NCBI GenBank assembly: GCA_021298655.1
Contig: JAJTFK010000011.1
Coordinates: 1-37,689 of the forward strand
Source of the DNA: Cryomorphaceae bacterium
GTDB taxonomy: Bacteria; Bacteroidota; Bacteroidia; Flavobacteriales; Schleiferiaceae
Direction of reading: 5' to 3'
DNA length: 37,689 bases
Shown: piece after piece, positions 15,854 through 22,611 of the stretch
Numbering within the stretch: the first letter of the stretch is position 1
Layout of the letters: each line of letters begins with the position of its first letter
The notes under the pieces: model-generated
Seen by the model: the letters and a program-made list of their open reading frames with translations, nothing else
Told to the model about the DNA's origin: nothing
Database searches by the model: none
Position numbers and translations under genes: made by a program

Positions 15854-17065
15854 ATGGATCGGGTGGTGCTCCACATGGACCTCGACAGCTTTTTTGTTTC
15901 GGTGGAGCGCCTCGCAGACCGGCGCCTTCACGGAGTCCCCGTGTTGGTTGGTGGGCTAAGCGATCGAGGCGTAGTGGCGGCGTGCAGCTACGAGGCCCGG
16001 CAACTGGGTGTTCGTTCGGGAATGCCCATGCGAATGGCTCGGGAATACTGCCCTGAAGCGGTGGTTGTCCGGGGCAACTCGATGGAATACACCAAGCACT
16101 CCAAGGTGGTCACGGACATCGTGCGCCAGGCGGTCCCGGTTCTTGAAAAGGCTTCCATAGATGAGTTTTATGCGGATTTAAGCGGCATGGATCGCTTTTT
16201 TGGAACCTATCAATTTGCGCAAGAGCTTCGAGATCGGGTTATTCGGGAGTCGGGACTCCCTATTTCATTTGGGCTTTCCACAAGCAAGACGGTGGCCAAG
16301 GTGGCAACCGGGGAGGCCAAGCCGAATAACCACCGACACGTACCTCGAGGGGTGGAGCGCCCCTTCATGGCGCCTTTGTCTGTTCGAAAAATACCCATGG
16401 TGGGCGAGAAGACCTATCAAACGCTTCGCGTGCTGGGGATTCAACGCATTGCTACGCTCCAGGAAATGCCCGCCGAGATGCTTTACCAGGTACTTGGGGC
16501 GCCCGGATTGGACCTTTGGAGCAAGGCTCAGGGAGTAGACGACCGTCCGGTAAAGCCCTACAGCGAGCGAAAGTCCATCTCTACCGAGCGAACATTTGAG
16601 CAGGATACCCTAGATGAGGTTAAACTTCGCGGGATGCTGTTGGCTATGGCAGAAAACTTGGCGTTTCAGCTGCGTCGCGGACACCGACTCGCGAGCAATG
16701 TGGCGGTTCGCATTCGCTACGCGGACTTTCAGACCGTTTCGCGGCAGCGCCAGATTCCGTACACGGCTTCGGATGAAGTGCTTCTTGAGGTGGCGGGAGA
16801 GCTGTTTCGCCAGCTTCACGACCGCAGGCAGCGCATACGCCTCATCGGCGTCCGCTACAGCGGCCTCGTTGGGGGAGGGGAGCAGTTTGGTCTTTTTGAG
16901 GTAGACGACCGGGGGCACCGATTGAGTGAAGCCATGGATCGAATCCGCACGCGGTTTGGGGATCGTTCGGTGGTTCGCGCGTTCGGAATGGCGGCACAGA
17001 CCATTGGTCGAGCAAATCCCTTTACGGGAGACCCGCCGCCACTTTTGGCTAATCGAAGGCAGTAA
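15854..17065 (+). CDS. dinB: DNA polymerase IV (Y-family translesion polymerase)
   Basis: This 403-residue Y-family polymerase copies past damaged bases with low fidelity. Metal-binding acids are Asp9 (HMDLDSFF) and Asp103-Glu104 (SIDEFYADLSG). The aromatic steric-gate position follows in DSFF. SFGLSTSKTVAKVATGEAKP is the palm-fingers block, and KIPMVGEKTYQTLRVLGI is the helix-hairpin-helix thumb region. The little-finger domain occupies about residues 235-345. A beta-clamp-binding type motif QFGLF lies at 344-348, with about 55 further residues after it. It is intact and probably active, unlike the polymerase-dead ImuB found in some DnaE2 cassettes. It is co-transcribed with the repressor. 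Confidence 0.95.
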   Translation: MDRVVLHMDLDSFFVSVERLADRRLHGVPVLVGGLSDRGVVAACSYEARQLGVRSGMPMRMAREYCPEAVVVRGNSMEYTKHSKVVTDIVRQAVPVLEKASIDEFYADLSGMDRFFGTYQFAQELRDRVIRESGLPISFGLSTSKTVAKVATGEAKPNNHRHVPRGVERPFMAPLSVRKIPMVGEKTYQTLRVLGIQRIATLQEMPAEMLYQVLGAPGLDLWSKAQGVDDRPVKPYSERKSISTERTFEQDTLDEVKLRGMLLAMAENLAFQLRRGHRLASNVAVRIRYADFQTVSRQRQIPYTASDEVLLEVAGELFRQLHDRRQRIRLIGVRYSGLVGGGEQFGLFEVDDRGHRLSEAMDRIRTRFGDRSVVRAFGMAAQTIGRANPFTGDPPPLLANRRQ

Positions 17066-17104
17066 AACGACCCATAGTATTCATCTATTGATTTTTTTAA
17101 AATA

Positions 17105-17134
17105 TTGAAAACCAGTTTTTCAAATATAATTAGT
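17105..17134 (+). promoter_or_regulatory. Candidate operator region for SRAP-dnaE2, related to the repressor operator
   Basis: The 91-base AT-rich gap after dinB holds a perfect inverted repeat, TTGAAAA-CCAGT-TTTTCAA (17105-17123). It also holds, at 17121-17134 on the minus strand, the sequence ACTAATTATATTTG. This agrees at 12 of 14 positions with ACTAACTATATTAG in front of the LexA-like gene. The shared form is CTAA-N5-TT(A/T)G. I see no clear -7 box here, so promoter placement is uncertain. The resemblance suggests control by the same repressor. Confidence 0.45.
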
Positions 17135-17156
17135 TAATGTTTTAATTTAATAAAAA

Positions 17157-17936
17157 ATGTGCGGACGCTATGTTCAGGTTTCTAAGCTTGAGGTGCTCGA
17201 AAAGCGCTTCGAGGCGGCAGCGGCACAGCCTGAATTGTGGCGCCCCAACGCGAATGTGGCTCCAGGTACTCGGGCGCCGGTAGTTACGTCGAACGCCCCG
17301 AAGGAAATTCAATTTTATCAGTTTGGTTTTCGTCCCGCGTGGGGAACGGCCCAAATGCTGTTCCTCAACGCGCGGTCGGAGGGCGACCACAATCCCGACA
17401 ACGATCCCGGGTACCGTGGAGCGAAGGGCATTATTCAAAAGCCCAGTTTCCGAAAGGCAATTCGGAGTCAGCGCTGCCTGGTCTTGGCGGATGCATTTAT
17501 TGAAGGCCCGTTCGATCGAAAGCTAAGCGAGCCCTACCTGGTGTACCTCACGGGAAGGGAGCGCCCATTTGCCATGGCTGGGATTTGGGATTCATGGCTC
17601 GACCCAACGACCCAAAACGAACTCTTTTCATTTGCCGTAATCACCACGACGGCCAACGAAGTACTTCAGCGCATCCGACATCCGCGTTCTCCGGTTATTC
17701 TCCCGAGGGAAGCTGAGGCTGCGTGGCTTTCGCCCGACACCGAACTGGCCGATATTACGGATTTGCTTGCGCCCTGGCCGGCCCGGAAAATGAATGCCTA
17801 CCCCATTAGCCCGGCGATTAAGCGCCCGTCCGCACAGGGATTGGAGCTGCTCAACCCCATAGGTGAGCGAATTTTTCCAGAAGAGGAACTGCGCCTTACC
17901 GACGACATTGAGCTTCAGGGAGCTAAATCTCGTTAG
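17157..17936 (+). CDS. SRAP-domain protein (YedK/HMCES type)
   Basis: SRAP proteins form a stable thiazolidine crosslink with abasic sites in single-stranded DNA and shield them from error-prone processing. The 259 residues start MCGRY, so after methionine removal Cys2 becomes the reactive N-terminal residue. Other expected active-site residues are Asn71 and Arg73 (LNARSE), Glu116 and His175 (RIRHPRSPVIL). The glutamate lies in AFIEGP, where most family members have FYEW, so its surroundings differ. Ten bases separate its stop from the GTG of the DnaE2-like gene. Its place between two translesion-type polymerases fits a role at damaged replication forks. Confidence 0.92.
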   Translation: MCGRYVQVSKLEVLEKRFEAAAAQPELWRPNANVAPGTRAPVVTSNAPKEIQFYQFGFRPAWGTAQMLFLNARSEGDHNPDNDPGYRGAKGIIQKPSFRKAIRSQRCLVLADAFIEGPFDRKLSEPYLVYLTGRERPFAMAGIWDSWLDPTTQNELFSFAVITTTANEVLQRIRHPRSPVILPREAEAAWLSPDTELADITDLLAPWPARKMNAYPISPAIKRPSAQGLELLNPIGERIFPEEELRLTDDIELQGAKSR

Positions 17937-17946
17937 GTGATCGGCC

Positions 17947-20900
17947 GTGCGCATTACCCACACCGCCATGAGCATGCATTTCGGACTGCATGCTCCCGAA
18001 CAAGTGCTTCGTTTCGCAGCACAGTGGGGCGCAGGCACGCGTCTTATTGCGGCTGAAGTCAACGGATCGGGCGGATGGCTCAGCATGCTGCGCCAAGCGG
18101 AAATCCCCCTGCAGCCCGGGGTGGATTGGCGATTGGGTGGTCTGCGAACCCTGTTGCTGCTGCCTCGGTCGCTGGATGCCTATCGCTTTATAATGCACTG
18201 GATTAGCGAGATGCGCGCACTAAATCGGGTAGGGGATGCTTCTGATTGGATGGCCGGCCCCCTGCATGCGGACGTAGATGTTGTTTTCCCCATTCAGCGC
18301 GCACCGAAGCGCCTGCTCGGACCGCGCGAATGGCTTGGCGTGAGCGACCACGAGCAGCTTCGCGCCCAGCGGCACCCGCAACCCAACCGAGCCTTGGCCT
18401 GGAAGACCTGTGTTTTTGCGCGTCCAGAAGACCCGGAACTTCACCGCGTACTGCGTGCCATTGGTCAAAACAGAACATTGGCCACCCTTCCAGAAGGTTC
18501 GGTGCTCGAGGAGCGGGACCCGTGGTGGGAGTCGGTCGAACGTACCCAGCAACGGTTTGAACCCTGGATTTGGCGGCAAACCGAAGGATTTCTCGCAGAG
18601 CTACCCGAGTGGAGCCTTGATCTGTGGCGCGGAACGGGCAACCAAAACCAGTCTACGTACACCGGGCGGCGCAGCAAAGACCGAGCGTTGCTGCGCATGC
18701 TGTGCGACGATGCGCTGCACGAGCGCTACCCGGGCAGGGCCAACGACCCCGTGCTGAAGGCCCGGCTTGAAAAGGAACTGGAACTGATTCAGCAAAAGGA
18801 CTTTGTCGCCTACTTCCTGCTGAATTGGGACATCGTTCGCTACGCCCAAAAGCAGCATTTCTTTTACGTTGGACGGGGGAGTGGAGCAAATTCAATAGTT
18901 GCCTATCTGCTTAAAATTACGAATGTTGACCCTATTGAATTAGACCTTTACTTCGAGCGATTCATCAACCTTTACCGCAGCGCGCCGCCGGACTTCGACA
19001 TTGATTTTTCGTGGCGAGACCGCCCAAGGCTAACCGAGTACATTTTCACTCGGTTTCCGCACACCGCCTTGCTCGGAGCCGTTAGCACCTTCCAGCACCG
19101 CGCGGTCGTTCGCGAACTGGGCAAGGTTTGGGGGCTACCCAAGTCCGACATCGACGAGTTGGCCGACGGAAAACTCAGGGACCGTGACGAAACCGCCCGG
19201 GCCATTCTTCGCTACGGCCGCTTCCTGCACGGGCTGCCCAACCGCATGACGCTGCATTCCAGCGGAATACTTATTGCCAACGCCCCGTTGACTACCTGGT
19301 CCACGACCTTTATCCCGCCCAAGGGCTTTGCAACCGTGGACCTGGACATGCACGTTGCCGAAGACGTGGGACTGCACAAGTTTGACATTTTAGGCCAACG
19401 CGGACTCAGTAAAATCTCCGAAACACTCGCCACGCTGCAGCAAGCGGGAATTCCAACTGCAGACATTCACGACAGCCAGCGATTCAAGCAGGATCCGCAT
19501 TGCCTCGAACTTCTGCGCAACGGCGGCGCCATGGGTTGCTTTTACGTCGAATCCCCGGCAATGCGCATGCTGATGACCAAGCTTCAAACCTCGAACTACC
19601 TTGAGCTGGTCGCGGCAAGCTCCGTAATCCGCCCCGGCGTATCGTCGTCGGGAATGATGAAGGCCTACATCGATCGCCACCGCAATCCGGAGCTCCGGGC
19701 CCAGGCTAATCCGGACCTACTGCGGATTCTTCCCGATACCTACGGAGTCATGGTATACCAAGAAGACGTGATTCGCGTGGCCCACGAATACGCTGGACTC
19801 ACCCTGGCCGAGGCCGACGTTCTTCGGCGCGGAATGTCCGGAAAATTCCGTTCCCGAACGGAATTCCAGGAAGTTGAGCGTCAGTTTTTCGCCAACTGCG
19901 CCCAACGCGGACACTCCTCCGAAGCCGCTCGCGAAGTGTGGCGCCAAATCGAAAGCTTTGCCGGGTACGCCTTCGCCAAGGGCCACTCCGCATCCTATGC
20001 TGTAGAAAGCTTTCAAAGCCTCTACCTAAAGGCCTACTTTCCAGTGCCCTTCATGGTTGCCAACGTCAACAACGGCGGCGGCTACTACCGGGCGGAGCAC
20101 TACCTCAACGAAGCCCGCAGGCACGGAGCGCGCATCGAACCGCCCTGCGTCAACGAGGGGCGAACCTTCACCGTGCTTCATTCAGGATTCCGAGTAATCC
20201 TCGGAACCGACCGAATCCGCAGTTTTGACGCGGAATTCGGACGACGAATCGACCGTGCCCGGCAGGAGGGAGGCCCCTTCGCTGATCTTGACGATTTTAT
20301 TGACCGCCTTCACCAACCCGGGGCCCCAGTGGCACTCGACTCCCTGCTTCTTCTGGTCCGGGCCGAAGCCTTCCGCTTCACGGGCCGCCCCGCGCGCACG
20401 CTTCTCTGGGCGGCCCACCGGCGCCTGGGCCACCGCCCGCCGCCGGCGCCCGGCCCCAGTCTTTTCGACTCCGCAATGCCGCTCAAGCCCGCATACGCAG
20501 CCATCCCCGAGCTCAAAACCAGCGACTTAGAGCGCTCCTACGAGCAGATTGAACTCTTTGGATTTCCGCTTTGCGACCCCTTTACGCTGTTTGAAATCCC
20601 TGAAATTCAGGCAGGATGCCCCCCCGAAGACTGGCCGCTGCACCACGGGGCCGCAATCGAACTACTTGGCTACCTCGTGAGCCTAAAAAACACCAAGACC
20701 GTTCGCGGAGACTGGATGCAAATCGGAACCTTCGAAGACCGGCGAGGCGTCGTATTTGACGTGGTACTTTTTCCGCCCGCCGTGGCGCGCCACGCCATCC
20801 GCCGCCGGGGAATCTACCTAATGCGCGGCCGAATCTCCGTGGACTACGGCTACGCCAGCCTCGATGTACAGCACCTAGAGCGTTGCGCGCCCAAGCTTGA

Positions 20901-21009
20901 TCCGCGCTTCGACGAGACGCCTGCGCACTTGATGCCCGTAGCCACGAAGTCGGGCCGCGGAATGACCGTGGGCCGCAATCCAATCAAGTCGCTGCTCCGC
21001 GGCGCCTAA
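17947..21009 (+). CDS. dnaE2: DNA polymerase III alpha-type subunit, DnaE2-like (error-prone class)
   Basis: This 1020-residue C-family polymerase is shorter than typical replicative DnaE. The GTG at 17947 gives MRITHTAMSMHFGLH; ATGs at 17968 and 17974 are alternatives. The polymerase core is intact: GRGSGANSIVAYLLKITNVDP, the catalytic pair Asp351 and Asp353 (PDFDIDF), and the third Asp480 (HKFDILGQRGL). The fingers region includes YGVMVYQEDV and FAGYAFAKGHSASYA. A C-terminal OB-fold spans about residues 895-965 (IELLGYLVSLKNTKTVRGD). The N-terminal PHP region lacks the usual metal ligands; for example, the LTDHD position reads AAEVNG. Position and size indicate the damage-tolerance polymerase DnaE2, but no ImuA or ImuB gene is adjacent. 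Confidence 0.88.
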   Translation: MRITHTAMSMHFGLHAPEQVLRFAAQWGAGTRLIAAEVNGSGGWLSMLRQAEIPLQPGVDWRLGGLRTLLLLPRSLDAYRFIMHWISEMRALNRVGDASDWMAGPLHADVDVVFPIQRAPKRLLGPREWLGVSDHEQLRAQRHPQPNRALAWKTCVFARPEDPELHRVLRAIGQNRTLATLPEGSVLEERDPWWESVERTQQRFEPWIWRQTEGFLAELPEWSLDLWRGTGNQNQSTYTGRRSKDRALLRMLCDDALHERYPGRANDPVLKARLEKELELIQQKDFVAYFLLNWDIVRYAQKQHFFYVGRGSGANSIVAYLLKITNVDPIELDLYFERFINLYRSAPPDFDIDFSWRDRPRLTEYIFTRFPHTALLGAVSTFQHRAVVRELGKVWGLPKSDIDELADGKLRDRDETARAILRYGRFLHGLPNRMTLHSSGILIANAPLTTWSTTFIPPKGFATVDLDMHVAEDVGLHKFDILGQRGLSKISETLATLQQAGIPTADIHDSQRFKQDPHCLELLRNGGAMGCFYVESPAMRMLMTKLQTSNYLELVAASSVIRPGVSSSGMMKAYIDRHRNPELRAQANPDLLRILPDTYGVMVYQEDVIRVAHEYAGLTLAEADVLRRGMSGKFRSRTEFQEVERQFFANCAQRGHSSEAAREVWRQIESFAGYAFAKGHSASYAVESFQSLYLKAYFPVPFMVANVNNGGGYYRAEHYLNEARRHGARIEPPCVNEGRTFTVLHSGFRVILGTDRIRSFDAEFGRRIDRARQEGGPFADLDDFIDRLHQPGAPVALDSLLLLVRAEAFRFTGRPARTLLWAAHRRLGHRPPPAPGPSLFDSAMPLKPAYAAIPELKTSDLERSYEQIELFGFPLCDPFTLFEIPEIQAGCPPEDWPLHHGAAIELLGYLVSLKNTKTVRGDWMQIGTFEDRRGVVFDVVLFPPAVARHAIRRRGIYLMRGRISVDYGYASLDVQHLERCAPKLDPRFDETPAHLMPVATKSGRGMTVGRNPIKSLLRGA

Positions 21010-21018
21010 ATTTTCTGA

Positions 21019-21101
21019 AATCCGGATATTCCCGGACGGCAGAAGGCCAATCCCCAAAAAACCACCCGGAACACCTCAAGGAATCCGGGTACAACCGGAC
21101 G
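21019..21101 (+). repeat. Two palindromic direct repeats, TCCGG-N6-CCGGA, after dnaE2
   Basis: The 230-base convergent spacer 21010-21239 contains two 20-base units, 21019-21038 and 21082-21101, that agree at 16 of 20 positions. Each is itself an inverted repeat with five-base arms (TCCGG and CCGGA) and a six-base centre. Between and around them, TCCCCAAAAA (21051-21060) could pair with TTTTTCTGGGGA (21105-21116). The stretch could fold in RNA at the end of the dnaE2 transcript or bind a protein. An AT-only 14-base palindrome follows at 21129-21142. No gene is supported in the spacer. Confidence 0.5.
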
Positions 21102-21189
21102 CTATTTTTCTGGGGAATAATTTATCCTATAATATATATTATGTTAATTACAAAGTGGAAACAACCCAATAAGCCCACGCCTTCTCCGC

Positions 21190-21217
21190 AAAAAAAAAAC
21201 GCCCGCAAACGCGGGCG
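21190..21217 (-). terminator. Rho-independent terminator of the TPR-protein gene
   Basis: On the minus strand the stem CGCCCGC-GTTT-GCGGGCG is followed by ten T residues, about 20 bases after the TPR-protein stop codon. This is a textbook intrinsic terminator. In the other direction there is no T-run, so it does not serve dnaE2. Confidence 0.92.
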
Positions 21218-21239
21218 CTTCTACTTCCTTGGAATGCGT

Positions 21240-22538
21240 TTACTGAAGTGCGGCAATCTCGGCGGCCACCCGCTTAACGTCTTCGTACTTGCTCAACTTG
21301 TAGTACACCTCACGCAATGCTTCCAGCGTGCTCAAGTCTTTGGGATTAACCTTGTACGAACGCTCAAAGTACGACAAGGCCTTCTGAAGCTCGGCGTTCT
21401 TCTTCTTATCCAGCTCATCAAACTGCTTTTGGGTCGCGTTGCGCGGAAGCGCATTGATTTGCTCTACGAACTTGTTGCTTTCGTCAATGTACACCAGTCC
21501 AAGCATGTAAATCGCATCGACGTACTTCTCGTCGGCCGCAATGGCCTTCTGGTAGTACTCGATTCCCTTGGCGGTGTTTTTAAGCTTTTGGTGGTAAAGG
21601 AATCCGGCATTGTACAAGTACAGCGGATTGTTCGGCTCCTTCGTCAGCGCCTCGTCCAACTTCGCGACGGCTCCCGCAAAATCTTCGCGATCCAGGTAGG
21701 CCTGAAGCTCCAACTTCAGCAAATCGTCGTTTGCGGGGAATTTGGCCCGAGCCACCTTAATCAAGGCGTCAAAATCCGCCGTGCGCTTCTCCTCGATGTA
21801 CATAAACAGCAAGCGAACGTAAAAATCCACCAAAATGCTCTCGGAACGCTGCGGATCGCTGGCCTTTTCGGTCTTGATGTACATATCCAGCGTGGCCTTG
21901 TCCGGGAACGGGTAGCGTTTTCCGTCTTCTGCCAGCAGTGCCGTCCACTGGATTCCCTTGTATTCCAGCTCGATCAGTTTTTTGAACATGGCTTCCGCCT
22001 TGGGCTTATCGCCCAATTCGGCCGACAAGTAGGCCACGTACGACATGTTGGTTGTGTCGAGCTGGCCAACTTTAGCACGCGTTTCTACGGCGCGTTCGTA
22101 GGCCGAAACGGCTGATTTTTTATCGTTTTGATTGAAGTTGAAATCTTCCGCCAGCTGAACGTAGGCTTGAGCAAGCAAGGGAAGCTTCTCCTGCGATGCC
22201 GTACCCAATTTCACCTTGCCGAGCTTGGTTTCGTAGTCCAGAAGGTCGCTGTAGGCGGCAACCGCTTCATTCAGCGTCTCAAGGTTCTTGCTCGACGGAT
22301 CGTTGAACAAGGCGTAGTACACATCCCCTCGGTACAGGAAGTACTTCGGCATGAGTTTCGGATTGCGCGCCTCGGGAGCGATGGCCTCAATCCCTTTTTT
22401 CGCTTCGTCAATGTACTTTTTGGCTTCCGCGAGGTCGCCGGCGTTCAAGGCAATTTTAGCACTTGAAATCGTGGGGCCGTCTTGGGCCTGCGCCAGGAGC
22501 GCAGCACCGGCAAAAGCGGCAAAGAGAACCTTTTTCAT
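21240..22538 (-). CDS. Secreted TPR-repeat protein, function unknown
   Basis: This 432-residue protein has a signal peptide (MKKVLFAAFAGAALLAQA) and is otherwise almost entirely helical TPR-like repeats. Typical units include NAGDLAEAKKYIDEAKKGIE, AVAKLDEALTKEPNNPLYLYNAGF, GIEYYQKAIAADEKYVDAIYMLGLVY and ALSYFERSYKVNPKDLSTLEAL. It is probably a periplasmic scaffold or interaction protein; such proteins are common in Bacteroidota. No enzymatic domain is visible. It has its own promoter, which overlaps the gyrA terminator, and a strong terminator of its own, so it appears to be a single-gene unit that follows gyrA. Confidence 0.88.
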   Translation of the reverse strand: MKKVLFAAFAGAALLAQAQDGPTISSAKIALNAGDLAEAKKYIDEAKKGIEAIAPEARNPKLMPKYFLYRGDVYYALFNDPSSKNLETLNEAVAAYSDLLDYETKLGKVKLGTASQEKLPLLAQAYVQLAEDFNFNQNDKKSAVSAYERAVETRAKVGQLDTTNMSYVAYLSAELGDKPKAEAMFKKLIELEYKGIQWTALLAEDGKRYPFPDKATLDMYIKTEKASDPQRSESILVDFYVRLLFMYIEEKRTADFDALIKVARAKFPANDDLLKLELQAYLDREDFAGAVAKLDEALTKEPNNPLYLYNAGFLYHQKLKNTAKGIEYYQKAIAADEKYVDAIYMLGLVYIDESNKFVEQINALPRNATQKQFDELDKKKNAELQKALSYFERSYKVNPKDLSTLEALREVYYKLSKYEDVKRVAAEIAALQ

Positions 22539-22554
22539 AACTACGTATTTGATG

Positions 22555-22585
22555 CAAAGATAAAGGCCCCGCGCTGCGGGGCCTT
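22555..22585 (-). terminator. gyrA terminator hairpin fused to the TPR gene's -7 box
   Basis: On the minus strand a 10-bp perfect stem (AAGGCCCCGC / GCGGGGCCTT, loop AGC; 22563-22585) follows the gyrA stop by 26 bases. It runs directly into TTTATCTTTG. The last eight bases of that tail, TATCTTTG (22555-22562), are an exact TAnnTTTG -7 box lying 16 bases before the TPR-protein ATG. A TTTG stands just before the stem, 23 bases upstream of the box. The terminator hairpin therefore occupies the spacer between the two promoter elements. Confidence 0.75.
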
Positions 22586-22611
22586 CAAAATCAACGAAAA
22601 GTTAACGCGGC

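Noticed and set aside
17105-17123. TTGAAAA-CCAGT-TTTTCAA as a terminator after dinB.
   Set aside because: The stem is nearly all A-T with no following T-run suited to termination; an operator or promoter-region dyad is more likely.
21141-22115. A 324-codon plus-strand frame starting beside an AT-rich palindrome and running opposite the TPR gene.
   Set aside because: The TPR protein has a signal peptide, repeats, promoter and terminator. The antisense frame has low complexity and no domain, and its ATG next to TATAAT-like DNA is not a Bacteroidota promoter.
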